A DNA stretch of 47,190 nt from UMGS1696 sp964430105 (GCA_964430105.1 CAYSEF010000011.1:1-47190); one strand, 5' to 3'; positions 1 through 9,692 are shown, counted from the stretch's first letter. Translations and numbers: made by a program. Notes: generated by a model not told the origin, from the letters alone.

Positions 1-2
1 TG

Positions 3-371
3 CCTAAACACATGGAAAACTGGCAAAAATTTTGCGAAAATCCAACTATGCTTCCTGCTGCTTTTTCATCGACTGCAAGATTTTTGCGACTAATGCAGAT
101 CAAATCTCGTGCTGTTAAAGCCTGCTGTGAGACAGAAGCTGTTTCAAAAATGTTCGATAATCTTGCACCGATAACAGTCCCCGAAGGCCTTGACGAACGC
201 AGAGAATATCACACGATGTTTACCACCGTAATGTCGGCTGAAAGCAGGACATACTATGTAGCTTCTGCAAAAAACCATCGTATCAAGGCTGTGAAGGTCG
301 GAGAACTGCACGATGGAGAAGTAAAAGAATGGTCAATGGATGAAAACGAAGATATAAATCGGCTGAATTAA
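3..371 (+). CDS. Linear amide C-N hydrolase (choloylglycine hydrolase family), 3' part
   Basis: The reading frame is open to the left edge, so this is the C-terminal part of a longer protein; the ATG at 12 is internal (Pro-Lys-His precede it in frame). The visible 122 residues resemble the C-terminal third of the bile salt hydrolase/penicillin V acylase family: a helix of the type SSTARFLR, then EAVSKMFDNLAPITVPEG, then YHTMFTTVMSAESRTYYVAS, which matches the family's late beta strands where the chain is used as YTIYTS...GIYYY. The catalytic N-terminal Cys lies outside the window, so activity and substrate (bile salts, penicillin V, acyl-homoserine lactones or other amides) cannot be judged. 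It ends just before a strong terminator and faces the pheA operon tail to tail. The family call rests on pattern recognition of the C-terminus only. Confidence 0.6.
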   Translation, partial: PKHMENWQKFCENPTMLPAAFSSTARFLRLMQIKSRAVKACCETEAVSKMFDNLAPITVPEGLDERREYHTMFTTVMSAESRTYYVASAKNHRIKAVKVGELHDGEVKEWSMDENEDINRLN

Positions 372-384
372 GAAAATAAAAATA

Positions 385-430
385 CCCTCAAAGCTTTGCT
401 GTTGTGACTGAAAGCCGTGAGGGATTTTTT
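385..430. terminator. Bidirectional rho-independent terminator
   Basis: CCCTCA (385-390) pairs with TGAGGG (418-423), and GCTTT (393-397) pairs with AAAGC (411-415). T-rich tracts follow on both strands. It lies between the convergent hydrolase fragment and pheA and can end both. Confidence 0.8.
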
Positions 431-442
431 TAGGAAAATTAT

Positions 443-1615
443 TTATACCATTTCTCTGTAGCTGCCAAGATAGCGGAATTCATCACAGGTATCTGCAATG
501 GTTTGCATCAAAGAAGCGAAGGATTCGGAATAGATTGAGGTATCAAAGTCGCAGAAGAATCTGAATTCAAAATCACGACCCTCGATAGGACGTGCAATGA
601 GGTTGGAGAGATTGATACCGAGTGCATAGAAGCGAGAAAGAACCTTATAAAGCGCACCGGGAGTATTGCTGGTTACAAGCATCATTGATGTACGGTCAGC
701 ACCCGGATAGATTTCGAGATCCTTTGAAATGCAGAGGAAGCGTGTGTAGTTGTTATCAGTATCCTGAATATCACGAGCAAGTGTGTTCAAGGAATAGAGA
801 TTTGCACAGCAGTATGACGAAATCGCAGCGATATCAGTTCTTCCGCTGTCGTGAACGTACTTTGCGGCAACAGCAGTGTTAGCGGCATAGGTAACCTTAA
901 CGGGGTGCTCAGGTGTACCAAGTGAAGCGATAAACTTTTCGCACTGGTGAACAGCCTGCTCATGGGAGATAACTTCCTTTATGTCGGATAGCTTTACTCC
1001 CGGATTTGCCAGAAGTGAATGTTCGATCTTGCAACGGACAGAACGTACTGCATAAACATCGTGACCTTCAAGGAGCTTGTAGGTTGCACCAACAATGCCG
1101 GCAGTGCTGTTTTCTATAGGCAAAACGCCATAGCGAACATAGCCGGATTCGACTGCACGGATAACATCGCCAAATTCCTTGACGTACTGGATATCGGGGT
1201 GCTTGAAAAGCTTTTCGGCTGCTGACATTGAGTTAGCTCCTTCAATGCCTTGACAAGCAACACGGGCGGTTTCAGGGAAAAGCTGTGGTGTCGTTGTGAC
1301 AGCGGAGTTGATCTTGTCGTAAAGCTCGGAGGAATGTCCGATAAGCTTGTTTTCGTAATCGCGTGTAAGCTCGAAAATAAGTGAATACAGCTGGCGGATA
1401 TATGAACCGAATTCTTCTCCTGCCATATTATCAACTGTTGTCAGTTTTTCACGTTCTCTTGCGGAATCAAATACAGGCATTCCCACTTCACGCTTGTAAT
1501 CTGCGATTTTAGCGGCAGTCTGCATTCTTTTGCTGACAAGCTCAACTATCTGTGAATCGATAGAGTCGATGTCTTTGCGGTATTCAAGAAGTTTTGATTT
1601 GTCGATATTGCTCAT
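443..1615 (-). CDS. pheA: Bifunctional chorismate mutase / prephenate dehydratase
   Basis: This enzyme converts chorismate to prephenate and then to phenylpyruvate, the committed steps to phenylalanine. Residues about 5-90 form an AroQ-type chorismate mutase helix bundle (IDSIDSQIVELVSKRM, then KIADYKREVGMPVFD). Residues about 115-300 are the prephenate dehydratase domain, with the TRF signature in NNYTRFLCIS. Residues about 305-385 are an ACT domain with GALYKVLSRF and an IARP version of the usual ESRP effector motif, so feedback by phenylalanine is likely. The length of 390 aa is normal for the P-protein. The start ATG follows AAGGAAAGAG. It is the last gene of the long minus-strand operon, 63 bp after tgt. 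Confidence 0.95.
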   Translation of the reverse strand: MSNIDKSKLLEYRKDIDSIDSQIVELVSKRMQTAAKIADYKREVGMPVFDSAREREKLTTVDNMAGEEFGSYIRQLYSLIFELTRDYENKLIGHSSELYDKINSAVTTTPQLFPETARVACQGIEGANSMSAAEKLFKHPDIQYVKEFGDVIRAVESGYVRYGVLPIENSTAGIVGATYKLLEGHDVYAVRSVRCKIEHSLLANPGVKLSDIKEVISHEQAVHQCEKFIASLGTPEHPVKVTYAANTAVAAKYVHDSGRTDIAAISSYCCANLYSLNTLARDIQDTDNNYTRFLCISKDLEIYPGADRTSMMLVTSNTPGALYKVLSRFYALGINLSNLIARPIEGRDFEFRFFCDFDTSIYSESFASLMQTIADTCDEFRYLGSYREMV

Positions 1616-1678
1616 GTTTTTTCTCTTTCCTTAAAATCTTATGATTTAGAAAGTGCGTTATTTTTGGGGGAATTTTCG

Positions 1679-2821
1679 TTAATCCTGACTTCTTTCGCCC
1701 AAAATGTTACGATATTTCTGATAGAAGCTTTCGTATGTACCGTTGTCAAGCTCCTCACGGATACGTCTTGTAAGGTCGTTGTAGAAGTAGAGATTGTGCA
1801 GAACAGCAAGACGCATACCGAGAGCCTCTTTTGCTTTGATGAGGTGACGGATATACGCACGAGAATGATTACGGCAAGCAGGGCAACCGCAATTTTCATC
1901 GATCGGACGGCTGTCTTCACGATATTTTTCGTTTAAGAGGTTCATTTTGCCGTGCCAAGTGAAAAGATTACCGTGACGTGCATTTCTTGAAGGCATTACG
2001 CAGTCGAAGAAATCAACTCCACGATGTACACCCTCGATTATATTCAAAGGAGTACCAACGCCCATGAGGTAACGTGGCTTGTCCTTAGGCATATACGGCT
2101 CAACAGCTTCGATAATGCGGTACATTTCTTCTGTTTCTTCACCTACAGCAAGACCACCGATAGCGTAGCCGGGAAGATCAAGCTCACTGATCTGCTGCAT
2201 ATGGCGTACACGAAGGTCGGCGTAAGTGCTTCCCTGGTTTATACCAAACAGGAGCTGACCGGGGTTGATAGTGGTTTCAAGCTGAGAAAGACGGTACATT
2301 TCTTCCTTGCATCTACGGAGCCAACGTGTGGTTCTGTCGCAGGAGTTGCGTACATAATTGTATTCGGCAGGGTTTTCAATACACTCGTCAAAAGCCATAG
2401 CAATGGTAGAGCCGAGATGTGACTGAATACGCATACTTTCTTCAGGACCCATGAAAATACGTCTGCCGTCGATGTGGGAGGCAAAATATACACCTTCCTC
2501 TTTAATCTTACGCAGAGGACCGAGAGAGAATACCTGGAATCCACCACTGTCAGTGAGTGTAGGCTTGTCCCAACCGGTGAACTTCTGAAGACCGCCCTGA
2601 TCGTAAATGAGCTGATCACCCGGACGGAGATGGAGGTGATATGTGTTTGAAAGCATGACCTGGCAGTTGATTTCCTTGAGGTCAAAAGCGGATACGCCAC
2701 CCTTTATTGCACCACAGGTAGCTACGTTCATAAAGACCGGAGTTTCGATCACACCATGTGGAGTGACGAGCCGACCTCGACGAGCATTCGAATGGGGATC
2801 GGTTTTATCAAGAATAAACAT
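1679..2821 (-). CDS. tgt: tRNA-guanine transglycosylase (queuine tRNA-ribosyltransferase)
   Basis: The enzyme exchanges guanine-34 for preQ1 in tRNAs with GUN anticodons, an early step of queuosine formation. The sequence shows the N-terminal RRGRL.TPHG strand, the substrate and catalytic region DSGGFQVFSLG with IDG following, GGLAVGE, and a C-terminal zinc site CGCPAC...H. The length of 380 aa is typical. I place the start at the ATG at 2821: a GGAG at 2828-2831 lies 6 nt upstream of it, while the upstream in-frame TTG at 2833 overlaps this ribosome binding site and cannot be the start. It sits between mutL and pheA in the operon. No preQ1 synthesis or transport genes are in the window. Confidence 0.95.
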   Translation of the reverse strand: MFILDKTDPHSNARRGRLVTPHGVIETPVFMNVATCGAIKGGVSAFDLKEINCQVMLSNTYHLHLRPGDQLIYDQGGLQKFTGWDKPTLTDSGGFQVFSLGPLRKIKEEGVYFASHIDGRRIFMGPEESMRIQSHLGSTIAMAFDECIENPAEYNYVRNSCDRTTRWLRRCKEEMYRLSQLETTINPGQLLFGINQGSTYADLRVRHMQQISELDLPGYAIGGLAVGEETEEMYRIIEAVEPYMPKDKPRYLMGVGTPLNIIEGVHRGVDFFDCVMPSRNARHGNLFTWHGKMNLLNEKYREDSRPIDENCGCPACRNHSRAYIRHLIKAKEALGMRLAVLHNLYFYNDLTRRIREELDNGTYESFYQKYRNILGERSQD

Positions 2822-2909
2822 GATTTTCTCCAATTAAATATAAGTTTATGATAGTTTGAAATTTCTTTTGAAAAGTAAGAAGCTTTTGTGAAATAATTTT
2901 ATAAATATA

Positions 2910-5126
2910 TCACATCAATCGAGCAAATTGTCGATCAATGGAAGATTTTTTTATCTCGAATGCCACAGGTCTGCCATGAGGACAAGTGCGAATGACTTGA
3001 TTATCGGCACCGGGCTTTTTGAGTAATCTGTCACATATCCATTTGATATGCCCGATATCGTATACACGGCCACCCTTTATTGCAGCTTTACACGAGGCTT
3101 GCCAAAGACGATTTTCAAAGAATTTGTCAGCCGCCGATTCCACGCTTGCTGTCATATCAGATAGGTTTGATGCAAGTGTCGTAAAAAGCTCAGCGGCAGC
3201 GGCTACATCAAGGTCTTCCGGTATTTGCGTTATGTGTGCCTTATAAGAAGAAACACCGATTTTTTCAAAGGTGTAGTCAAATCCCAGTGCGTGTATTTGA
3301 GAATCGTAATCACCTATCGCATCGACCTCTGCTGATAATAAGTCAATATCATAGGAAGCAAGCAACAGCTGACCACCTCTGTCGTTTGAGAAAAGTGCGG
3401 CGTGCATTTTTCGACAAAGCTCATCGAACAATATTCTTTCGTGAGCGGCGTGTTTGTCGATCATCAGCAGTCTGTCAGCTACCTGCACGATTACATAGCA
3501 GTTGAACGCCTCACCGAGAATGAAGTATTCCGGTACATCATCGGCTCGTATTTCGATATAATCGGGCAAATCGAGGTCTTTGAGAGCGGAAGTATCATTT
3601 TCGGAAGTATCGCTCGATTGCGAAGGCGATTGCAAATGAGATGCAGTTGTCACGGGAATTTCCGCTTTTACTGCTTCATTTGATTTTTCTGCCGGCTTTA
3701 GTCGTGATACAGCGATATCTGCGGGTTTCGGATTTACTTCCTGTTGAACCTGAATAAGAGGCGGAAGCTCATCCTCACGCGGAATATATGAAGGCACAAA
3801 TGCGGAAGCTTTTTTGATATTTTCATAGGCTTCACGGTTAGCTCGTGCTGCTTCTGCGGGAGACATAGTTTCCTCGACGAAAGCCTGAGATGTGCGGTGA
3901 GCTGATTTTTTTGATGGGGAAGGAGCTATTTCTGCATCGTTCAGTCGTATCTGTTCAGCTTTTTTTGGGCGCTTGTCCTGCGGAAGGAATGCACTCATGT
4001 AAGTTGAAGATGGGATATTTGATTTTTTCTGCATTGAAGCAGGAGCTTGTGCAGATTTTTGCTCAAATGGATTTGCAGTGGCTTGCGGTACGCTGTTATT
4101 TGCTTGATTTTTCGCAAGCTCAAGCTCAGGACGCTTTGCTTGTGCTTCAAGTGCAGTCAAAACAGCGTAATAAACCGCATCAAAAATCAGTTTTTCGTTA
4201 GCGAACTTCACTTCCAGCTTCGCAGGGTGTACGTTTACGTCCACTGCGGCAGGGTTAAGCTCAATATTCAACACGCAGAACGGAAATTTGTCCTGCGGGA
4301 TTTTAGATGAATATGCCTGTTCAAGTGCGGCTGCCGCTGTTTTTGACTTTATGTAGCGTCCGTTTATGAAGAAATTCTCCATGTTGCGATTAGAGCGGAA
4401 CAAATCAGGCTCTGATACATAGCCTGAAACACGAATTCCACCCTCCTCACGGTCTGTTTTCAGTGATCTTTTTGCGACATCACGACCGAATAATGCCCAG
4501 ATAGTTTCGTTGAGATCGCCTTTTCCGGATGTCATAAATTTAATTTCACCATCGGAAATGTACTTGAACGATATTTCAGGCATTGACAGTGCGATTTTTT
4601 CTACTACTGCACCGATGGCAATAGCTTCTGTAGAGTCTTTTTTTAAGAATTTTCGTCTTGCGGGGACATTGTAGAACAGCTCCTCCACAATAACAGTAGT
4701 GCCATCACGACAACCTGTATCGGAGATAGAGCGTATTCTTCCACCTTCTGCTTCGAGGAGTGCACCCATAGCTTGATCTTCGGTCTTAGAGAAGATTCTC
4801 AGCTTGGACACGGCGGCTATTGCGGCAAGAGCTTCACCACGGAAGCCGAGTGTAGCGATAGAATTGAGATCTTCAGCGCTTTTGATCTTACTTGTAGAGT
4901 GGCGAGTTATTGCAGGAGCGAGATCATCCTTGTCGATACCGCATCCATTGTCTGCAACTCGAATGAATGTAACACCTCCACGCTGTATTTCAACTGTAAT
5001 TTGAGAAGCACCGGAATCTATTGCGTTTTCGAGCAGTTCCTTTACAGCTGAAGCAGGGCGGTCAACGACTTCACCGGCGGCAATAAGGTTCGCTACCTCA
5101 AAGCTAAGTAAGTTAATTTTTCCCAT
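2910..5126 (-). CDS. mutL: DNA mismatch repair protein MutL
   Basis: MutL links mismatch recognition by MutS to strand removal. Residues 1-330 are the GHKL ATPase and transducer domains (ELLENAIDSGA, DNGCGI, TLGFRGEAL). A charged, low-complexity linker of about 200 residues follows. The C-terminal dimerisation/endonuclease domain has DKHAAHERILFD at 557-568, an ASCKAAIKGG motif and CPHGRP near 715. These metal-binding motifs indicate a nicking MutL as in bacteria without MutH. The motif's last acidic position is Asp568 rather than the usual Glu. The 738-aa length exceeds that of B. subtilis MutL because of the linker. The gene starts 20 nt after the mutS stop with no strong ribosome binding site, which suggests coupling to mutS translation. 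Confidence 0.96.
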   Translation of the reverse strand: MGKINLLSFEVANLIAAGEVVDRPASAVKELLENAIDSGASQITVEIQRGGVTFIRVADNGCGIDKDDLAPAITRHSTSKIKSAEDLNSIATLGFRGEALAAIAAVSKLRIFSKTEDQAMGALLEAEGGRIRSISDTGCRDGTTVIVEELFYNVPARRKFLKKDSTEAIAIGAVVEKIALSMPEISFKYISDGEIKFMTSGKGDLNETIWALFGRDVAKRSLKTDREEGGIRVSGYVSEPDLFRSNRNMENFFINGRYIKSKTAAAALEQAYSSKIPQDKFPFCVLNIELNPAAVDVNVHPAKLEVKFANEKLIFDAVYYAVLTALEAQAKRPELELAKNQANNSVPQATANPFEQKSAQAPASMQKKSNIPSSTYMSAFLPQDKRPKKAEQIRLNDAEIAPSPSKKSAHRTSQAFVEETMSPAEAARANREAYENIKKASAFVPSYIPREDELPPLIQVQQEVNPKPADIAVSRLKPAEKSNEAVKAEIPVTTASHLQSPSQSSDTSENDTSALKDLDLPDYIEIRADDVPEYFILGEAFNCYVIVQVADRLLMIDKHAAHERILFDELCRKMHAALFSNDRGGQLLLASYDIDLLSAEVDAIGDYDSQIHALGFDYTFEKIGVSSYKAHITQIPEDLDVAAAAELFTTLASNLSDMTASVESAADKFFENRLWQASCKAAIKGGRVYDIGHIKWICDRLLKKPGADNQVIRTCPHGRPVAFEIKKSSIDRQFARLM

Positions 5127-5146
5127 ATTATATATCGTCTACTGCA

Positions 5147-7735
5147 TTATAGCAGTTTTTTCCATTCATAGATCAGGTTAAGAGCCTCTATTGGCGTAAG
5201 TGTGTTGATATCGGTATTTCTAAGCTTTTCCTTGATTTCATCCGCTGCGATATCCATAAAGCTCATGTTCATTGATATGATATCGTCGTCGGAGGATTTT
5301 TTTGAGGATCTTTTTGGTTTTTCTTCTTTTTTACCTTCGAGCTGAGCCAAAATTTCCTTTGCACGGCGTGTGATTTCACCGGGAACACCGGCAAGTCTTG
5401 CAACCTCGATACCGTAGCTGTCATCTGTCGGGCCGGGGACTATCTTCCGCAGGAATGTCACATCATCGCCACGTTTTTTTGCGGCAATATTGTAATTGAC
5501 GACACCGGGGATTTCTCCTTCAAGTGCTGTCAATTCATGATAGTGAGTTGCGAACATGGTCTTAGCACCGATTTTTCTGCCGACAGTATATTCAGCGACA
5601 GCACGAGCTATGCTCATACCGTCATAGGTTGAAGTTCCACGGCCTATTTCATCGTAAACAATAAAGCTGTGCGATGTAGCATTGTTAAGAATGTACGCAA
5701 CTTCCTTCATTTCAAGCATGAATGTAGATTGACCTGAGGCGAGGTCGTCTGATGCACCGACACGAGTAAACAGCTTGTCTACAATGCCAATTCGTGCAGA
5801 GGAGGCAGGAACGAACGAGCCTATCTGCGCCATAAGGATTATCAGCGCTGTCTGTCTCATATAAGTGGATTTACCCGCCATATTTGGCCCTGTAATGAGC
5901 ATAAGACAATTATCCGATGTGTTGAGATAAGTGTCGTTCGGCACAAAATAGGAATCCTCGACAAATTTCTCTACGACAGGGTGACGACCGTTTTTGATAT
6001 CAACGACATCGCTTGCATCAACAGTCGGGCAAACATAGGAATTTTGTGCTGCTGTATCACTCAAAGAGAGGAAAACATCAAGCTGGGCAAGTGCCTGAGC
6101 AGATTTGCGTATGCGTGTTGATTCGGAATCAATAGCATTTCGTATTTCTACAAAAAGATCGTATTCGAGTGCTTTCAGCTTGTCATCTGCACCGAGGATG
6201 GTTGCCTCCATATCCTTCAGCTCATCAGTGATATATCGTTCCTTGTCGGAAAGTGTCTGCTTACGGACATAATTTTCGGGAACTTGATCGGCTGCGGAGC
6301 GTGGAGTTTCGATATAATAACCGAACACACGGTTGTAGCCGATTTTCAGCTTTGATATGCCGGTTTTCTCACGTTCGCTTGCTTCAGCAGTTTTTATCCA
6401 TTCCTTGCCGTTGTGCATTATGTATCTCAGCTGATCGACATCTTCGTTGTAGCCATCACGAATAATTCCGCCATCTCTTATTGTAAACGGAGGATTTTCG
6501 TCAATGGAACGCTCAATCAGCTCAAAAACATCGGTAAGCTCATCAAGGTCAGCGGTAATTTTTGCAAGCGCACCCGAACCGACCTCTGCGAGCATTGTGC
6601 GTATTCCGGGAATCACCGCAATAGTCTGTGCAATAGCTCTGAGGTCACGACCGCCTGCTGTACCGTAGGAAACCTTTGTGATAAGTCTTTCAAGATCAAG
6701 CACCGGTGAGAGCCTTTCACGAAGCTCCTCACGAAGCATGAAATTATCGACCAGTTCGGCAACAGCTTCCTGTCTTGTCAATATTTGTGCTGCATTGGTG
6801 AGTGGATGCTCGATCCATTGTCTTAGAAGTCGTGCTCCCATCGAGGTGTTTGTTTTGTCAAGCACCCAGAGAAGGGAACCGCGCTTTTCTTTGGTGAGCA
6901 TCGTTTCGCAAAGCTCGAGATTACGCCTTGTGGATAGATCCATTTCAAGATAAGCCGACGATTCGTATATATTAAGAGTTTTTATATACGAAATATCGGT
7001 CATTTGGGTGTCACGAATATATTTCAGTGCTGCTCCAACTGCGATAAGTGCGGAACGTGGCTTTCCTGCAATCATGTCCATACCGAATTGTTCTTCGGTG
7101 CGTGAGAGAGCCATATCTACATCAAAAAAATCGGTTGCAGCTTCACTGACAGTTGCTTCAAGACGGGTTTTGATATGCTCTGCTACCTTTGGCAAAGCTT
7201 TTAGAGGTGTGTTTGTGAGAATTTCTCGTGGCTCATAGGTTGACAGCTCATTTATGATATCATCCTCTGATAATCTGTCACGGAACGCTGTCGCTGTGAT
7301 AAACGCTGTTGAGATATCCGCAAAGCACATCCCTATCGAATCGCCATCGTAATAGAGCGTAGCAAGATAATTGTTTGATTTGTCGTTTAGAAGGTCTGTT
7401 TCAATGAGAGTTCCCGGTGTGATTATTCGTATAACCTCACGCTTGACGAGGTTTTTTGCCTCTTTTGGATCTTCTACCTGTTCACAGATAGCGACCTTAT
7501 AGCCTTTTTCAATCAGCTTGCCGATGTAAGGCTCACAAGAGTGATAGGGAATACCACACATAGGCGCACGTTGTTCTTCGCCACAGTCACGACCGGTTAG
7601 CGTAAGATCAAGCTCTGCTGACACAAGCTGTGCATCCTCAAAGAACATCTCATAAAAATCCCCGAGTCGGTAAAACAGAATAAAATCCTGATATTGATTT
7701 TTTATTTCAAAATACTGTTGCATCATCGGAGTCAT
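5147..7735 (-). CDS. mutS: DNA mismatch repair protein MutS
   Basis: MutS binds mismatched and looped DNA as a dimer. The mismatch-probing Phe-X-Glu is F27-Y28-E29 in GDFYEMF. The C-terminal ABC-type ATPase carries Walker A GPNMAGKST, Walker B DEIGRGTSTYDG and the ATHYHEL switch histidine. The C-terminal tail is lysine-rich (near residue 800), followed by a helix like the dimerisation/tetramerisation region. The 862-aa length is typical of MutS1. The ATG at 7735 has a GAGG about 10 nt upstream. It is preceded by ricA and miaB, the same order as in Bacillus except that no cotE intervenes. Confidence 0.97.
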   Translation of the reverse strand: MTPMMQQYFEIKNQYQDFILFYRLGDFYEMFFEDAQLVSAELDLTLTGRDCGEEQRAPMCGIPYHSCEPYIGKLIEKGYKVAICEQVEDPKEAKNLVKREVIRIITPGTLIETDLLNDKSNNYLATLYYDGDSIGMCFADISTAFITATAFRDRLSEDDIINELSTYEPREILTNTPLKALPKVAEHIKTRLEATVSEAATDFFDVDMALSRTEEQFGMDMIAGKPRSALIAVGAALKYIRDTQMTDISYIKTLNIYESSAYLEMDLSTRRNLELCETMLTKEKRGSLLWVLDKTNTSMGARLLRQWIEHPLTNAAQILTRQEAVAELVDNFMLREELRERLSPVLDLERLITKVSYGTAGGRDLRAIAQTIAVIPGIRTMLAEVGSGALAKITADLDELTDVFELIERSIDENPPFTIRDGGIIRDGYNEDVDQLRYIMHNGKEWIKTAEASEREKTGISKLKIGYNRVFGYYIETPRSAADQVPENYVRKQTLSDKERYITDELKDMEATILGADDKLKALEYDLFVEIRNAIDSESTRIRKSAQALAQLDVFLSLSDTAAQNSYVCPTVDASDVVDIKNGRHPVVEKFVEDSYFVPNDTYLNTSDNCLMLITGPNMAGKSTYMRQTALIILMAQIGSFVPASSARIGIVDKLFTRVGASDDLASGQSTFMLEMKEVAYILNNATSHSFIVYDEIGRGTSTYDGMSIARAVAEYTVGRKIGAKTMFATHYHELTALEGEIPGVVNYNIAAKKRGDDVTFLRKIVPGPTDDSYGIEVARLAGVPGEITRRAKEILAQLEGKKEEKPKRSSKKSSDDDIISMNMSFMDIAADEIKEKLRNTDINTLTPIEALNLIYEWKKLL

Positions 7736-7802
7736 GAAATACAGACCTCACTTTGTAGGATAAAATTTAATGTTCTAAAGCCTTTGAGAAGCTTTTGACG
7801 AT

Positions 7803-8216
7803 TTAGTGATTGTGTCCGCAATCAGCGTGGCAGGAGCTGCAATTATGTGAGCAGGGACGCTGTCCGGTGATAACAAACTGCAATTCGCCGTAGATTTCGT
7901 TGGTAAGCTCATCGAAAGCATTCTTTGCATTGAGATATGCAACATAAACAGGATGCTCTGTTACCTGATCGTAGAGTGCGTCGATTCTTGACTGAATGGA
8001 TTCCTTTACGTCGTCAGCGAGAGCTTCACCGCGAGAATATGCATCAGCGAGGAGGTTCTGCTGTGTGTTGTATTCTGCAATAAGGCTGTTTAATTCTTCG
8101 GAGTGTTCGTAATCTTCGATGGAAGCTTCGATTGCGGCACATCTGGGGTCAGCCTTTACAAGTGCTCCGAGAGATGCGATAATTTCTTTCATTTCTTTGG
8201 TGAGTGTTTCTTCCAT
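7803..8216 (-). CDS. ricA: YlbF/YmcA-family protein, RicA-like, with C-terminal Cys/His cluster
   Basis: The 137-aa chain is a mostly helical YlbF/YmcA-family protein (residues about 1-115). Its gene lies between miaB and mutS, the position of ymcA (ricA) in Bacillus, where RicA acts with RicF and RicT in a complex that directs RNase Y cleavage of certain transcripts and binds Fe-S clusters. That function is known for Bacillus; transfer to this protein is inference from family and synteny. The last 16 residues are CSHNCSSCHADCGHNH, with Cys122, 126, 129 and 133 and four His, a likely metal or Fe-S site. The start follows AAGGAAATTATAACC. Confidence 0.8.
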   Translation of the reverse strand: MEETLTKEMKEIIASLGALVKADPRCAAIEASIEDYEHSEELNSLIAEYNTQQNLLADAYSRGEALADDVKESIQSRIDALYDQVTEHPVYVAYLNAKNAFDELTNEIYGELQFVITGQRPCSHNCSSCHADCGHNH

Positions 8217-8267
8217 GGTTATAATTTCCTTTCGATTTTTGTTATATTATAATTTTTTTTGATAAAC

Positions 8268-9692
8268 TTATTTCAGAAGTTCGCCTTCAAGACAGAAGGT
8301 CTCGTTTGCAGTGATTTTTACATCTACAAGCTGTCCGATAAGGGATTTGTCGCCTGCGAAATGAACAGGTCTGACAGGTGCGCCACGACCTGTTAGCATA
8401 GAATCCGAATTCTTGCTTGTTCCTTCGACAAGTACCTTTACAGTTCGACCGACAAAGCGTTCATTACGCTCCTTTGATATTCCGTCACCAAGTGCGAGAA
8501 GTCGTTCCATTCGTGCTGTTGAAACCTCGTGCGGTATCTGATTATCCATTGTGGCAGCAGGAGTTCCTGTGCGTGGAGAATAAATGAATGAGAACACCAT
8601 GTCATAGCGAACCTTTGCCATCATGTCAAGTGTTGCTTCAAAGTCCTCTTCTGTTTCACCGGGGAAGCCTACGATAATATCCGATGTAATGGAAACGTCG
8701 GGAACTGCTTCCTTCAGCTTTGCTATTTTTTCAAGATAAGCCTCGGCTGTGTACTTACGGTTCATTATTTTAAGTATGCGGTCAGAACCGGACTGTACGG
8801 GAAGGTGGAAATGCTTGACAATTTTTTCTTCCGTTGCCATTGCTTCTATAAGTCTGTCTGAGGCATCCTTCGGGTGGCTTGTCATAAAGCGGAGTCTGAA
8901 ATCTCCGTCAAGGGCGCATATTCTGTGCATCAGCTCTGCAATGTCGCAACCGTCGCCACCTTTGTAGGAATTTACATTTTGTCCAAGCAAGGTGATATCC
9001 TTTGCACCGCCCGCAATGAGCTGTTTTGCTTCTTCAACGATATCATCGGCATTACGGCTTCTTTCACGTCCGCGAACATAAGGCACGATACAGTATGAGC
9101 AGAAATTGTTGCAGCCATACATGATAGAAAGCCAAGCTTTATAAGAGGATTCTCGTGCGATAGGCAGACCTTCGTTTATGTTCCATGCTTCGCTGTGAAT
9201 GAACTTTCGTGTACCACCTGTCAGTGCGTTCATAACAAGTGTCGGAACTGTCTGTATAGCACCGGTATCAAACGTAAACGAAACATAAGGATAGCTTCTT
9301 TTGAATTTTTCTGCACGGGATTCCTGAGTTACCATGCAGCCACCAACACCGATTATGAGGTTGGGATTTACATCCTTGATATGCTTGTACTGACCTATTA
9401 TAGAAAACGCTTTTTTTTCTGCGTGTTCTCTTACAGCACAGGTATTTACAAGGATAAGGTCTGCATCGGCAGAATTATCGGTTTTTTGATAACCCATAAC
9501 ACGACATAGTCCGGATAATCTTTCGCTGTCAGCCTCGTTTTGCTGGCAACCGAATGTTTGTATGAAATATTTTGGTGCATTGTCGCCTGTTTTGCCTGCG
9601 GATTCGTGGATTTTTGCGACTGCTTCAGCGGCAGAAAGATGTTCGGCTACGTCTGCATCGATAGTGCGAGAATGAATTAGGTTGTTGTTCAT
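8268..9692 (-). CDS. miaB: tRNA-2-methylthio-N6-dimethylallyladenosine synthase MiaB
   Basis: This radical SAM enzyme adds a methylthio group to i6A37 in tRNAs that read UNN codons. The N-terminal UPF0004 domain holds the auxiliary [4Fe-4S] cysteines (FGCQQNE with Cys49, VNTCAVRE, GVGGCMV). The radical SAM core has the CxxxCxxC motif in YGCNNFCSYCIVPYVRGRERSR. A C-terminal TRAM domain (about residues 400-470) binds tRNA. QQNEADSE and the 474-aa length fit MiaB rather than MtaB or RimO. About 40 N-terminal residues precede the first conserved strand, as is common in Clostridia. The gene starts 29 nt after apbE. Confidence 0.95.
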   Translation of the reverse strand: MNNNLIHSRTIDADVAEHLSAAEAVAKIHESAGKTGDNAPKYFIQTFGCQQNEADSERLSGLCRVMGYQKTDNSADADLILVNTCAVREHAEKKAFSIIGQYKHIKDVNPNLIIGVGGCMVTQESRAEKFKRSYPYVSFTFDTGAIQTVPTLVMNALTGGTRKFIHSEAWNINEGLPIARESSYKAWLSIMYGCNNFCSYCIVPYVRGRERSRNADDIVEEAKQLIAGGAKDITLLGQNVNSYKGGDGCDIAELMHRICALDGDFRLRFMTSHPKDASDRLIEAMATEEKIVKHFHLPVQSGSDRILKIMNRKYTAEAYLEKIAKLKEAVPDVSITSDIIVGFPGETEEDFEATLDMMAKVRYDMVFSFIYSPRTGTPAATMDNQIPHEVSTARMERLLALGDGISKERNERFVGRTVKVLVEGTSKNSDSMLTGRGAPVRPVHFAGDKSLIGQLVDVKITANETFCLEGELLK

